Shown here in pieces: positions 25,691 to 39,726 of a stretch of DNA of 64,000 bases. The notes beneath the pieces are model-generated. The model saw nothing but the letters and a program-made list of their open reading frames with translations, did not search any database and was not told the DNA's origin. The DNA lies in assembly GCA_013398955.1 (NCBI GenBank), contig VWPU01017411.1, positions 1 to 64,000 of the forward strand, given 5' to 3'. This DNA is from Callaeas wilsoni (lineage: Eukaryota > Chordata > Aves > Passeriformes > Callaeidae). The translations under genes and the position numbers were made by a program. Each line of letters starts with the position of its first letter. Positions within the stretch are counted from its first letter, which is position 1.

Positions 25691-28600
25691 GGTTCTTTTT
25701 ACTTGTTCAAAGAAAAGCACTTAATTTCTAAGTATAAGTTCTTGAAAATTCTACAGAAACATTTATTTCTAAGTTAACTAACATCTGTTGTATTCAGAAG
25801 CTACTCTGTCATATGGTTTATTCCCACTGATTTGTCTGTTTTCAAGCTAAGTCTTCAGTCATTTCTTTAATATGACAATCACATCAGAAGGGCTCTTCTA
25901 AATTTGTTGTAGTTTTTAAGGTGGGCCTTCTATGGAAGTGGGAAGCTGTGATTATGTATTTCTAATGTAATACCGAATATATTAAAGACTAATTGGAAAT
26001 TAGAATTTAATGTCTTCTATTCCTTGAGAAATTGAAGTATTTAATGTAGTTTTGCAAAGTTGAATCTTTTTCTTGTGAAACTGTTTTATGACAGTTGTTC
26101 CAAAAATACTTTCTATGTATGTAAATTCTGTCTGCTTATCATGAAGTTACTGGTATAGAAACAGCAGTTTATAATTGTATCCTGCAGTTTGTATCAGATA
26201 TGAAAAGCTGAAACTGAGCTGTCCTTTTAAAACATGAATAATGTATTCAAACAAATTACTATTAAAATTGTATCAAATTGTTTTTTGTAATGCCTGCTTT
26301 GCTTAAGTCTGTATTGGTTCCTATATGAAGTTGATGCTCAAGTTTAAACACTAGTAGTTGCAGGCTGAAATTTTAACTTCTTTTTAAAATAAGTGAATTT
26401 TCACTTATTTTGGCATGACAAATTTAAAGCAATTTAACATGCCTGTTTCAGAAAGACTTCCTCTAGGTCATCCAATTCAGGGTACTATATAATCTTTTAA
26501 AAGTAATAAAAATGTACTAGTGTTAAGCAAGTGAAGCGTTGTGATGGGCTAATACTGCTGCTCAAGGTTTATGAATTAAATAGAGCCATAAGAGCATTAG
26601 TCACATTTTCTTCCAAATATTTAGGGAATAGGATATAAGAAAGTTAACAACATACAAATTTAATGGTTTTTAAAATAAGATATGTGAAGTGTAAAGCAAA
26701 GAAAATAAATGAACCCCCAAACATTATAAAAAGAAATGCTAGTAGATCTCTGGAATATTACTGGGCAGTTTGTTAGCAAGTGCAAGAAACTTGCAGTGTC
26801 TGAGATGTAGGAAATAAGTAAGTTTGAGTTGTTTTGTTTGAGAATTTTTTTATCTTAATTTTAGAAGCAGATTTGAATTAGAAATAAGAGTTTCATCACT
26901 GTTTTGGGTTAATAATATCTTTCAGTGTGAACTAAAAAATTGTTATAGAACATTGAATTCTATTGTAGATGCTTCAGTAATGGAACTAAATAGCCAAAAA
27001 GAGAAGGGAAGCATCTGCTATAAGAATTCTATATAATGAAGTTTATACAAAATAGTTAAAATACGGATTGATAAACTGGAAAGTTTTCAAGTAAAATCAA
27101 AGGGGATTGCTGGAACCATGAGAAAGCTACAGGCACTGAGATAGGTGATCAGTAAATTGTGAATTAGTTTAACGTGGGCTGCAGAGATGAAATGCAAGCC
27201 AGGAGAGTTCTGATTTGATATCATGGAACTTCCTTGTTGGTTTTATTAAGCGTGTAGACATCTGCTCAAAAACAGTTACAGTGGGAATGAAGAATTTGTC
27301 AGGGGAGAAGGGGTGAGGGGTGTGTGCAAAGACCTAGAGTAAGTAAATAACTTGGTAGGGTACTTCTTTTCTGGAATATAGTCTTCTTCTCAGAAGTGTT
27401 CACTCTTGCCTGGGGTTGTTCCTGTTGAGTTAACAACTGAACCCTCACCAGTGATGAGCAGAGCTCTCAAAACACTCTGAAAGTTTGGGATAGAGGAGTT
27501 TGGTTTTCATGTATTCTGTTAATGGTTGCGATTGCAAGCAGGACTTGGCTGGTAAGGATGGTAATAAGATTTAGTGGAGTCTTCAGGTGTATCAGCATGG
27601 CAGGTTTGTTTGTTTGTTCATTTGTTTTAAAAAAAGCATTTAACAGCAAAAAACATTAAGCTGAGGATGATGTGCAAATAAGCAAAGAAAATTGAACAGT
27701 ATCCCAATTTGCTTGTGAGTCCACACAAATTGTTTGAAATTAGTTGACTAACTTGAAAACTAAATTTTTAGTTTAATTGGTTGTGACTGCAAAAATACAA
27801 TCTGTATATTGTTTTCAAAGTATTTTTGAATTGTGTGTTGAAAGCCATAGGAGCTTTGCCTTCTGTTATTTTAGAAGGCAAGGCTGCTGCTTTCTCCTGC
27901 AGTTTCTGGTCTGAGAATTTAAAATAGGAGAAAATTAGTAGCAAACAATGTTTTTTGTGTGGAAAAGATATTGTTTAAGGGATAGAAACTTGCTGGGTTT
28001 TATATTTAGCAAAGAATGAAACTTTACTGATTTTATATTAAATTGGACATGTGACTTTCATTAGATACCTTCATATTCCTTACACTTAATTAATATTAAA
28101 TTTTCAGAGCTCCGGAAATGAATGTTTGTGACTAAACTTATAGTCTTCTAGTTTGCCCGGCATTCTTAGAAATTTGTGGGATGTTTTACTTTGTCATTTG
28201 TTGGTAAATGTTTGATATTTTAATTGCCAGTCTTCAAACAAAATACTGCATTAACCTTTGTTGCAAAGCTTTTGTTTGCTTTCTTGCGATACTAATGAAA
28301 AGAAATGTATAGGGGACCTTACCTTAATACCTATGCATCTGAAATGGCTGAAAACTTTTGGAAGCTTTGAACCCCAGATTTCTGTGACCACCTTCAGCAG
28401 TATTTAATTTGAAAGATGTTTATATGGCAAAGAGAAATCACATAATGGATAGAATGGATAGAATAACTTTGAATTGAGGAGAATAAGGAGTACATTCTTT
28501 GCATATCTGTTAAAATTCTTTTTGCAAAAATTTTTTTGCCAGTATTTCCCCCCTGCCCCCTTTACAAAAATTTCATTATTAGTCTCAAGTGACTGGCTAT

Positions 28601-31600
28601 AGAAGAAATCAAATTGAGTTATTGATATAGGTTGCATTTAGATGGCAGTATAGAGGAAGAATATATTGAAGCATTAGAAAGATTTTAATTTCATTTCATT
28701 TCATGGTCAGATGGGAGAGGTAAAACCCACCTGTACTGTAAACATAATTTGAGAGCTGGGGAAAGCTGTTGTGTACAGGTCAGTCATTTTGGACAGATGT
28801 GTTACTGTAGTCCCTGTTCAGTTTCCATCAGATAAACAGCTATAACAATGATATCACAGCAGCACGAAATACATTAAATATTGTTTTTCTCATGTTCAGT
28901 TAGGATGTATGTCTCAAGATGAGGCTAATAAAGGCAAGATTGGCTTGTTGGTTTCTTATATCTGCTTGTATAGGATGCAGCATAAGCATCTGTGACTTCA
29001 GGAAACAAAAATGCTTTCTACCACGTCATCTGGATTTTTTTGTTCTGACATTAGGCAGTTAAATAAGCAAGAGATATTAAAGCAATGTATGGAGGATGTA
29101 CTGAAGTTTGGTATTTTGTTGTTTAGGGGATTTTTATGCTAGTTGTATGAATTAAAACTCCTTCACTTGTGAGAGTTACAGGCTTTGGTAAGACAAGCAC
29201 TCTGAGCTCAGTTTAAGGCAAGTGGGTGCTAGCTTTCTGTCAGTAAACTAATTTTGTTTAGCAGATGACCTCGTATATCTAATATAGCCTATTATAAATG
29301 CACAATCATAGTAATAATTATGTGCAGGAGGATATGCAAACAATCATAAATTTTTCTGACTTGCAGTTCTTCTGGAGAAGGAAAATAAAAAAGGAGAGAA
29401 AAAATGTTAATCATGATTTTGGCTTACAGATTTGTATTTTCTCTTTTAGTACTGCAATTTTAACATCTTTTGCTAATTTTCTGTGTTGTTAAGGAGGTTC
29501 TTGATGGAACATCATAAATTAAGGCAAGAGTCCGAGCACAAGACCTAGTGTTTTAAAACTTGACAGTTTATATTCTGTTATCCAGGCTTTGCACAAATTG
29601 CAGAAGGGTAGCTGTCTGTCAGCTGCTTATTGGTGACCTAGCCTGTGTGCTTTCTATGGTAAATGCAAAGCAGCCACTCCCTTTTTCACATCTAAGTGGA
29701 TAAGCCCCCTTAATTAGCTAACATTTGTTTCATGGTGCTGCTGGTTAAAAGCGTTTATGCAGGTAGATGTTGTGGAGAAATTGACTTACAGGAATTTTTT
29801 CACATGGCAAAGCCTTTTGTCTAGCAAGGCTATTAAAGTTTTCAGGGTTATTAAGTGAATAAAATAGTACTTGTGTATGCCAGGTTGCTCAATATATTGT
29901 TAAATATGAGAATGTTACTTGTCAACATCTGGGAAACTGCTCAAACCAATGCTTTTTACCTATTATTTTTGTTTCTCAATGCTTATATTTCTGAGTAGAA
30001 ATAGTATTTTTATATTTTTCTTTTGATGCTTCTCTAAATCTGTGTTCTCACTTGGGGGTTGTTCATGGAGAATGTTCTTGAAGGCTTCTATGGGGAAGAA
30101 TAGAGGAAATGACTGAACTTTGTTGCAGAATAAGAATACTTTGTAATATTCCTGAGCTTGAAAGAATCAGTTAAGATAGCAAGTTGACCACCTTTAAGCA
30201 CTCTATGAAAATAACCACTTTGATAAGAGTATTTAATTTTTAGAATGACTATTTGAAGCAGTTATTTAGAAAATATTGTAAACATATCCACCTATGTTAG
30301 CTTTGAACTCAACTTCTTAATTAATTGACTCCAATAGTAGCCATTTCTGACATTCCATTATACCCACATTTGATGTTATAAATTGAATATTTTTTCCTTG
30401 TATTACCAGCACTGGACATTTATAATGTGAGATTGAGTGGAAAAAAGAAGGAACTTTAAAACTAGCTCAAAACAAGCGTGAAGCTACTTGAATTGGACCT
30501 TAGAGTCCACAGTTCAGCTGCATGATTTATAAAATTCTGGACGTTGGTTTGTGTGTCCCCAGGCTGTAAGAGCCTAAGTCTTTGCCATGAATTCCTTTGG
30601 GTGCCAGATTTTGTCACATGCCCTGGACATTGCTGTCTTGGAAAACCAGGTGTTTTGCACCCATGTTGCTTCAGCCTAATTGGGGCTGACAAGTAAGACT
30701 TCCCTGTGCTGTAGGGATTTCCGCTTGTAGTGATCATGGCCAGGTGGAAATCAAGATGCAGCAGGATTTCGGTCTTGTGATTATTGCATAATACTAACGT
30801 TTTAAAATATATTCTTTTACATACTTCTCCTGTGAACAGGTCTTTTAATAATATGTTAAAGTTTACATGATTTATGTAATTCTGTCATGAGTTGATAATT
30901 TGCTGAGAACCTTAGTACTATTCGTTGCATGAAAGCAAATTGAAACAAAATTACTACTTGTCTGAATATTTAACAAGTGAAATAACAGTAATGAGTGAAC
31001 AAGGTATTTTATAGTCTTTCAACATAGTGCATGTATGTCTATTTAAAAATAATATGAAATATCTGTATGATAGTTTTTGTGTATACTGATCCTTGTAAAA
31101 TTTTACAGTTTTCCTTGTCAACACATGCTTTTAAGAGTATCTTAAAATATCCAGTAATGTTTAATTTTAATATGAAAAGAGGGGAGGAGCTGGAAATTTA
31201 AATATGGCTTTGTGCCACTTTGCTGAGTACTTTTTATTGTTTATATTTTCATTGGTGTTGTAATAAACCAAAGTTGGAGTCTATTTTTCCTTTTATATGA
31301 AAAAAATGTTAACTTATTCTTCCCTGCACTGCTTAGAAATAGTAAGACTGAATAATGATTTTAGTCAAGTTAGAGCTCTGGACTTCAGCAATGATGGTAA
31401 TCTATGAGGGAAGAGCTTGAAAAGACTCATATCCCAGGTATGAGTTTGTAAGGAAATTAATCTAAAAACTGTATTTTTACTTGACTAATCCTTTTTAAAA
31501 CAATTTTGGCCTTAATGTCAATGCTTGATATTTTGAAAATGTGTAGTATAGAAATTAGATGCAAGATGACTACAATGACTTTAATGGCTACATTCTTTAA

Positions 31601-32751
31601 ATTTATGATTTTATATTTTTAGTATAGGCCATCAGAGTATTGCTTGTTTTTTTCAGAATAAGTGTTGATATATAATGACACAGTTTAGGTAGATATTGTT
31701 TTCTGGAAACCTAAGCTCAAGGTACAGATGTTCAGTGTAGGTGTTTTGTATGTCTGAATGAGAAGCCTAATGTAGAGACATGGGAATATCTTTTCTCATT
31801 TTATAAGATTATGTATGAATTTAAAAATACATAGTTACCCTATCTTTTCACCTTTTCTTTACTTTCTAATTGACTTTTAGGTAGCAAACGACATGATTTT
31901 TGTGGTTAAAATTGCTGCGTTTGTGGGACTTAAGTCTTAATCTACAGCATCATAATAGCGATGATCCAGTCTCTTTTAATGGTATTAAAAAGATGAAGCT
32001 AAATATTATTTGTATTTTTGGAAAGGCTTTTGCCTTTATGCTTCTTGTGGTACTAGGTATAAAGCACAATTAAGAGGCTGACTGCCCTCAGTTTGTTAGC
32101 TACAATGGGAAAAGAAGACAGCACCTGGTTTTGGAGAATAAGGTGATTTTCTTTAATAAAAATCCTAACAATATAAAGTAGTCTGCAGTAATGCAGTAAG
32201 TATTTTAACTGAAATGAAATGGTAACTGCTTTTTGGATCTGAGGAATACATTTGCCAAAACATTTGTCTTTGATTGGTTAAAAAACCATATGTTATAATG
32301 TATTGTAAGAAAATAGTCAACTTGTATACTCTGCAATACCTATGTACTTGAAGACCTTTTGAGTTAATATCTTTATAAAATTTTTATAAAATAAATTAGT
32401 ATGTTTGAGAGGGAACTGACAAATGCTTCTCAGAGAAATCAGAGGGGGTATTGGTCATAATTATTGGGCAACACTTGTCTGGAGAGAACTGAGCAATGTC
32501 CCAGTTAAGATGCTTCACAAGTAGCATGCATCTGGTAATGTGGTATTTCTTTCATATCAGTACTTGTGATGGTCCTGAAACTGAAGTTGCTTTATTCTTA
32601 ATGAATTAATATTTTGTATTTTTCTGTAGCATTGCAGTATGCTATGTAAAGCGAACTGTTTACATAACATGGCAGGTTGGGAAGTTTCATGTCAAGTTTG
32701 TTAAACATCACAAATATATTCATAACCTATTTCCATTTTGCAACTAATTAG
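25690..32751 (+). other. Intron between exon 5 and junctin exon 6
   Basis: About 7 kb of AT-rich intronic DNA. I found no exon with a matching phase, no clear CR1 copy and no RNA gene. The acceptor of exon 6 is CAACTAATTAG, a short and weak polypyrimidine tract, in keeping with regulated use. Confidence 0.7.
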
Positions 32752-32796
32752 GTGAGGAGCCAGGAGGGGTAGCCAAGAAAAAAACTAAACTCAAAG
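32752..32796 (+). CDS. ASPH: ASPH exon 6: junctin-specific linker exon
   Basis: A 45-base, phase 1-1 exon encoding EEPGGVAKKKTKLK (first Gly codon split across the junction). Mammalian junctin has EGPGGVAKRKTKAK at the same place, directly after the calcium-loop exon. It begins the basic luminal tail that contacts triadin, calsequestrin and the ryanodine receptor. Joined to exon 4 it reads KVLLGEEPGGVAKKK. The donor is AAAG|GTATTT at 32797. Its only known use is in junctin mRNA, together with exon 7. Confidence 0.9.
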
Positions 32797-34992
32797 GTAT
32801 TTTTAATGTTCTTCTTCATGCGGAACTTTATGCAGATAATGATGTATGAAATGCATGTGCATTACAAATACCAACTGTGGGTAATAATCATAGTTACTAA
32901 TACCAGCTATGTTGGCTAAATATTTTCTAATGGTGCAGCAAACTATTGTTCTTGCAATTTTTCAGTATTTTTTTTTACTACTGATTGTAATTTAGTGGCA
33001 ATGCGAGTGCTTTCCTAACTAGAGATTATATTTCATTTGTGTGGATTTTTTTACAACAGATGTCTTGTTTGGATTGTAAGTTGTTTATAATGACTTGATA
33101 TTCTGCATGTTTTTAAAGAAGATTTTGCTCTCTGTGAAATCCTCTTTATCTTCCATGAATTCATGATACGATTCCTATATTGTAGTTGGACTCAAGTGCC
33201 TTCATTCTTCTAAAGCTGTACTTTAATAGTTTCATCTATTTATTTTTCCTGTGGGAGGAGAAATTTAGGCAAAGTTCAATAACTTCCCCATTAATATTAT
33301 TTGCAGGATTGATTGCAATGTTTTCTAAAAGCTTAACATAGGATAGCTTGCAACCAATTTATGCCTTATATTTATTTATAATTACATTGCTGTATGAACA
33401 GGTCATAGTGTTGAAGACAAAAAATGCTAATTAGCCTCAGCAAACACCAAGGTACCAGATGTACTTCAGGTGCTTAGCTTTTTATATCTGCTCAGTTATC
33501 TCCAGGCAGCATGGGGCTATGGAAACAATCTCTACGTTGCATTAAAGACACAGAGATTGTGAGGTGTTTTTTTCTAACAGTATGTGAAAAATGCATGCTA
33601 TTCACCATACAAACCTTCACGAGGAAAAACATGTATTTGCTAAGGAAACCTCTCTGTTCATTTCAGTGTGACTTTTCCCAGCATCTTGCATCAAGTTGAA
33701 ATTTTTAGCATTTGTTTGACATTGTGCTTGGTATAAATTGGTTGCAAACTGTGTATTTCCAAGAATGTAATAAATGTTACTTAGCAATTCTTTCCTGAGT
33801 TTTGGATTATTTTTCAGTGTTTGATATGAGAATAAAGAAATGGCATATTTCAAATGTTTTATGTCAGAAACCATTTGGAAGGAAATATGATGTCATTCAT
33901 TTTAGACTGAGCTATGTAATTGAATTGTTCACTCCACAGAAATGTTACACAATGGCTAGAGGCAGACCTGCTTTTTTGCTTGAACAGACTGCAGTTTCTC
34001 TCAAAAGTCTGAGTAAAAATAGAGCTGTTTATATGTAAAAGTCATTATCACTTCCTTAATAATGTGGGAGTATTAATTTCAAAATTAAATGCAAATATTG
34101 CATACAGATTTAATGGAAAAACCTCTAAATTTTATTGACGTAAAAATTCCTTATTCTGGAGAATTCTACTGGTACTGACAAATATTTTCAAAACTGTGGC
34201 AAAATGGAAGTAAATACTGAACATTAAACATATTGAACAGAAATGTCAAGTGTTCTGTTCTGCCTGTTCTTATGACACATTATCTGGATACCTTGTCACA
34301 GCCAAATGTGAATTGAAGTAGAGAAAAGAAGCACAAGGGACACATCTCCAAAAGTAAAACAAAGAAAAAAATCTTACTGGTAACTGAAAAGGGAAGTTGT
34401 AAGAACCAATTTACAACTACTGCTTTGATTTCACTGAGTTTATTCTAACTCAGTTAACTTTTTTGAACTTGATTTAATTCATCAGGACATAGCTGTTTCT
34501 TCTTACTTTTATTTCTCAATATGTATTTCAGTTGTTTTTAAAGTTTTTGCTTAATATGAGGTAGCAATTATCAGCAAAACATTGTATTATAAATTTGTGT
34601 CATAATGCTTTAACTTTTACAACTGGTTGTCAAAGGTTCAAAATTTATTGTGATTTCCACACTCACAGGCAAAAATGGTTTTAGCATTCTGCAGAAGTTA
34701 GCAGTAAGATAATAGAGGCATGGTTTTCTCTAGATTAACACTTCATTTGGATGCAGCTGCAGTATAAGCCAAGGTTATTCGCTGGCTGCATGGTGTGAGA
34801 TGTTCCTAAAAGTCAAAACTAATTTGTTTAAATTGCTTAAAGCTTAGGAGTTAATTATACAAGTTTAAATCTAACAAATATTAAATAATAATTTGATCAA
34901 AGCTTTTACATGGCTGTTCATAAGATGTTTTGTGGCCTAAGAATGGTTCTCTTATTGAACATTTCCTCTTTTTTAAATGAAAAAATAAAAAG
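32797..34992 (+). other. Intron 6
   Basis: 2.2 kb of AT-rich intron between the two junctin exons. The acceptor is AAAATAAAAAG after a CCTCTTTTTT tract, with an A-rich stretch between tract and AG. Nothing else recognised; open frames at 33511-33699 and 33802-34038 lack support. Confidence 0.75.
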
Positions 34993-35330
34993 TAAAAGAA
35001 GCTATTAAAGAATCACTCAAGAAATTAAGGGAGAAGCAGGAATCCAAGAAGGAGGAAAATGAAGAAGAGAAAAAGAAAACCAGGAAAGGAAAAGATGCTA
35101 CTGATCGAAAAGACAAGAAAGCTGTTGATATGAATAAACTAAAGAAAGATTCTGACAAGGCTAAAAGAGACAGAGGAAAGGAAAAAGGCCTAGACAAAAG
35201 TGTAAAATCCAAGGAGACTACAAAAAAGTCAGCCAGTGAAAAGGATGGCACTGTTCAGGTGGGAAAAGACAAAGAAACAAAAAAGATAGTTAAAAACCAA
35301 TCCAAGGAAGACAAGAAAGAAAAGAAATAA
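34993..35330 (+). CDS. ASPH: ASPH exon 7: junctin lysine/glutamate-rich tail and stop
   Basis: Terminal coding exon of junctin, 112 codons and a TAA at 35328. The translation starts VKEAIKESLKKLREKQESKK and stays dominated by Lys, Glu, Asp and Ser (KEKE-like runs) to the end, EDKKEKK. It lies in the SR lumen. In mammals this charged tail binds calsequestrin, triadin and the ryanodine receptor, coupling luminal calcium to the release channel. P2 exon + 2 + 4 + 6 + 7 gives 205 residues, and 220 with exon 3; canine junctin has 210. The bird sequence differs widely from mammals in this exon apart from composition and the start of the tail. Confidence 0.92.
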
Positions 35331-37140
35331 ACAAGAGTTCCTGTTCTGCTGATGAGGAACAGACCTCAAGAATGCAAAATTCAGCATATTCGTATGAATG
35401 TGGTAAATATGGCAATAAGAAAATAATGTTTTCTGGAAATAAGTGTGAACAAAGGCTATACATAATATATTTTTAAAACTGTTCGGCACGTACTGGTATT
35501 GTAAACACAAAGCAGAAACATCTGCTGTGAAACTCAAGTATGTACGTATGGTAATGTGCCTGGCTACCAACATGTGTTGAAAACATTCAAATGTCAAATT
35601 GATGCCAGTTACTTCAAGTCTACTCTAAATACGGATTTGGGTTTTTGTGATTGTTTTTTTTTTTTCCTTCCTTGTTTACTTGTATTTGCTTGATGTGGAG
35701 ATGAAAGTCTAATATTCTATATGAAATGCAAGTTTAAAAGCAATATTAACAGGTCTGTCTGGACACATGTAGTAGAAACTCATAAAATATTTCTTTTTCA
35801 CAGAAACAACCAAGAGGAGCATTAATGGACTGTAGTGTCATAGGAACTAAACAAATAAATGTAACTTATTCTCTGCCAAACTTTTTCCCTAAGGAAACCT
35901 TTTTTTTTCCTGAGAAAATTATTTTATACAAAATAGTCAAACCAACTTGAGTGTTGCACTTTATCATGAGACCCCAGGATATACACAACCAAAATGTTCC
36001 TACATTTTGGTCTTTTGATCCCATGACAATATGTTTCTGCTTTTCTTCCATTCCCTGTTTATTTAATTATTTCGTTTGGCTGTATTTGTGTTGGAAAGCT
36101 TGATTCATTATCACTTTTTATTTAACTGTGTCCTGATTTTTTCCCAAGTTTGCCAACCTTTTGATAATGAATACAGCTGAAAATTAGGCTACCTATTTAA
36201 TCATTGATAAGTATTGTTGTGTTCCAATTACATTCAAGATATGATGTGCTACTACTACTCTATTCTGGTTGAACTTGTTTAGAGAACAGATTATGTATTT
36301 TTGCAACTATTATTGTCTTCAAAACTTTTCAAGTGCATGATGCTTCTGTAAGCAAGATCTTGTGTTAGTTTGCTCTTAAAGCTTTTGTATTTTTAGCACC
36401 AAGGAAGGATTTATCCAGCAGTCTCATTAGAATAGATAAAGTTGCAAAACATTTCTGCAGAGATATTAGAGAGATTTCAGAATATTATTGAATCTATGGT
36501 TGCTTTCAAGTTTATTTAGAAATGAATATTTTTAAAATAAATTTGAAAGCAAGTATATTGCAAGGAGTTGCACAATATAATTACACAGGATTCAGAACAA
36601 AATTTATGATGGAAGTTTAAGATTGATTCTTGATATACCGCATCATTAGTTTCAAGAAAACAAAACTATGAAGTGAAATTGAGAATTAAGTATATATATG
36701 TATATATATATGTATATATATATGCATGTGGATGGTAATTTAAGATTGAAGTCCTGAAGGTTGATTCTGTTTGTGGTTTTGCTAAAATTTTGTGTATAAC
36801 AGTTGGCAATACACTTACCTCAGCTGTTCCATACATATGTCTGCAACATGCTTTGATCCCTAGACTTATAAAATGTGATAATAAGGTTAAAGATGGTTTG
36901 ATTTTTTTTTTTTTGAGAAAATGAAACTATTCAAATAATTATGAAAAATAGTTCAAATTAAAGCTGTAGAAAACAATACAGTAGCTGAAGATTCTGGCTG
37001 TGATAATTAACAGAGATGATATACTCTGAGGTATTTTCTAAGTATAAATTCATGAAGAGGGAGGGAAGAGATGTGCATTGTGAACATTACAGTGCTTAGC
37101 AAAAAATACGAGAGAATGAAGATCTAATAAATGCACTTCC
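35331..37140 (+). terminator. ASPH: Junctin 3'UTR with candidate poly(A) signals
   Basis: After the junctin stop the sequence is non-coding and AT-rich. Candidate AATAAA hexamers lie at 35854-35859, 36536-36541 and 37126-37131, with more near 37490. A (TA)n-type repeat occupies 36691-36725. The true 3' end cannot be chosen without transcript data; the first hexamer would give a UTR of about 540 bases. Confidence 0.55.
36691..36725. repeat. (TA)n / TATATG simple repeat
   Basis: Alternating TA run broken by TATG units (TATATATATG repeated about three times). It lies in the junctin 3'UTR or following intron. Confidence 0.9.
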
Positions 37141-39726
37141 ATGATGAACATTCTCTGTTAGGTTTTGGTGATGATATATATATTTATTCAGCTCGGCTCT
37201 GATAAGCTCTAATATGTTAAAATGCATATTTGACCAGAGAAGCATTCAAATCACACTTCTCAAGGACAGTAGCACAATGGTGTAGTGCACATCACTTTTT
37301 ACTTTCTCCCCTAATGTGACAGAACTTATAGCTGTGTGGGAGTGAAATTTGAAATGAATTGCTTTTCTGATTAACATATTGTATCTATGACCCAAAGTTT
37401 GTCTGGTTCTGGAAAGGTTGGGTTGTTTTATTTTTTCCTTTACAAAGAAAATTTTATTTGAGCAGCACCCCAGGCTATACAGACAGCCACAAAATAAAAT
37501 GTTTTTGCTCCAGAGATCTGTTGTGTTGTTGTATATCTCTGTGAAATATTTTCATTAAACTTAATGCAGCAAGTTACCACATAGGCTCAAAAAATGCACC
37601 AAACAAGTAAAAGCGAAGTGCAATTTTAATAAACAGAAGAGAGAAAATAATATCTTACAAAAAGTAAATGATTTAATATATTACATACTTGGCAGGATTG
37701 AATCGAAATCAGTGATAAACATGGTAGATGTATATAAAAAGCTTGAAGGTCAAGTTCAGAAATGTGCAAGTGAAACAAAAACACGCTCTTGTTGGTTCCT
37801 TCTTTCCTGTTAAATACCCATAGTGCTTGGTGGGTGTGGAATATTGGCTATCTTTTGAAATGCTTTGATTTCATTTATTCATGAAGCAGAGTAAGTGGTT
37901 GCTGGAACTGAACGTGTGGGTTATTGAGGATATGAAGACTTATTTAAAGCAGTGTATGTGTAAGGGAACTGAACTGTGTTTGTGAAAGCAAGGTGGCTGT
38001 TTCCGTGCTTATGGATTCTGAAGTGAGAGAGTGGTTAATATGACTTACTGGTTTTGTCTCCATCCTAAGATGATTGTAGAAGCAAGTAACTTCTTACTCT
38101 TGTAGCCATTAATATTCCTGGAGCAAAAGATGAATGTCTTAATACTATTTTTTAATATTCTAGGTAGGTGTTTTTTTAATGACAGAAGAAAATAGACCAA
38201 AAACTAAGTATAAATTTGGCATTTTTCTTCTAGCTTCTTATTTTGACTCCAAAGTGGTAGACTCTTAGTTACACTACTTTTGGATGCAGCCTAACTACTT
38301 ATCTTCACATAATTTAAATTTAAATAATATAAAAAGATAGACTTAATTCTGTTATCCTGTAACCATTACTTGAAATAAAGACATGTTTTTCTCACTATGC
38401 ATAAAATAATAACATCTCTCTAGTCTACACAAATTGGTTTGAGACCTACTAGTCCAATTTGTATTGAGATATGTTTGACTCCAATAGAAATGTGGTAATT
38501 ATTTTTTTAATTGTACTTACTTGAAATATGATATTTATCCACTTAAGAGTTGCTTTTACAAGATTGCTAGTACTACAGGAGTGTTCATTAGTTTAGCCTC
38601 TGCTTTGTTACATACTACCATTTCTATTGGCCTCCCTATATACAGCCATTGAAAAACTAGTTTGCTTTGGGCAGTGGTGTATGTGTATTGAGAAAGGAGT
38701 CATCTTAATTGACCTTGGATGTAGGATTATAGGCAAATGCCGTTTGGAAGGGACTTTGGGAGATCCTTATTCCAACATCCTTTTCAAAGCAGGGTTGTTT
38801 CAGAGGAATGACCAGGTTGCTCTGGCCATTTTCCAGTGTGATCTTTCAAACCGCCAAGGATGGGAATGCACAGCCTCTCTGTGCAGTCTTTTCCACTGAT
38901 TTCACTGCCCTTGTGGTGGTGGGGGGGGTGTGGGTGTGTGAGTTTTTTCTTATACTCAGTCTGAACCTCTTGTCTAAGTCTTACTTGAACCCTCCTAAAG
39001 GAGAGTTGAGAGGAGAATTAGTCTAATACCAACATATTCTTGAGCATATGGTGTCTTAAGTTGTGACATGATCTATCACAGCTGTATCGTTATCTCCTGC
39101 CATGATGATGGTGTTAATCATTGCATTTATTGACTGCTTTCTTTTCATTGTGTTTTTATCTAGAAAGACACTGGTATAGTCAGGATCTTAGTTGTAAATT
39201 CCTATCAGTTATACTTTTTCTATAGTCATTTAATTGTCAAAACTAATCTTAATCAGGTCTTCTAAGATGTAATGTATGAATTTAGAGTAACTCTTCTCAT
39301 TCTGTGCAGCTTTTAATAAAGTTCAAATTAGTTCTTCATAGAAAATTGATCATATGAAGCACTTTTTGCCCAAGGTGAAAACAGAGAGAAAAATTTGCTG
39401 GTTTTTTTTTACTGGACACGGAATAGATGTTGAGAATACCATAGTCATTTGTTCAGTTACTTTGAAATAAAGGCAAGTGCTTAAATTTCTGTCCCTTTTT
39501 ACCTCCTCATTGTATGTTTGTCTTCCAAACGTCTTTGTTTACTATCTGAATACACTTTAGTCTTTGTATATATCAATGTATATTATGACGGCCCTGTAAT
39601 TGTGATTGTTTGAATGCATTTTTGGGGAGTGTAACATCAGTTAATTTAATTGAAAGAACTTTCTTAGTTTATAACTGAATCAGTTCAAAAAGGGCATAAA
39701 GTTAACTTTATAACTGAAAAATGCAG
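37140..39726 (+). other. Intronic stretch before exon 8, with one CR1 fragment
   Basis: AT-rich intron containing the CR1-like fragment at about 38735-38975, listed separately. The acceptor of exon 8 is AAAAATGCAG at 39726, with a poor polypyrimidine tract. No exon or RNA gene seen. Confidence 0.7.
38735..38975 (-). mobile_element. CR1-like LINE fragment (degraded)
   Basis: The plus strand shows degraded pieces of a CR1 3' region in antisense: TTTGGAAGGGACTTTGGGAG, then TTCAAAGCAGGG, CAGGTTGCTC, CCAAGGATGGGAATGCACAG and CCTCTCTG, in the order expected for reverse-complement CR1. It is short and diverged, so probably an old insertion. Edges are approximate. Confidence 0.6.

Noticed and set aside
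34973..35251. 92-codon minus-strand open frame rich in Ser/Phe/Leu
   Set aside because: It is the antisense shadow of the Lys/Glu-rich junctin exon: AAG/AAA/GAA codons read as CTT/TTT/TTC on the other strand.
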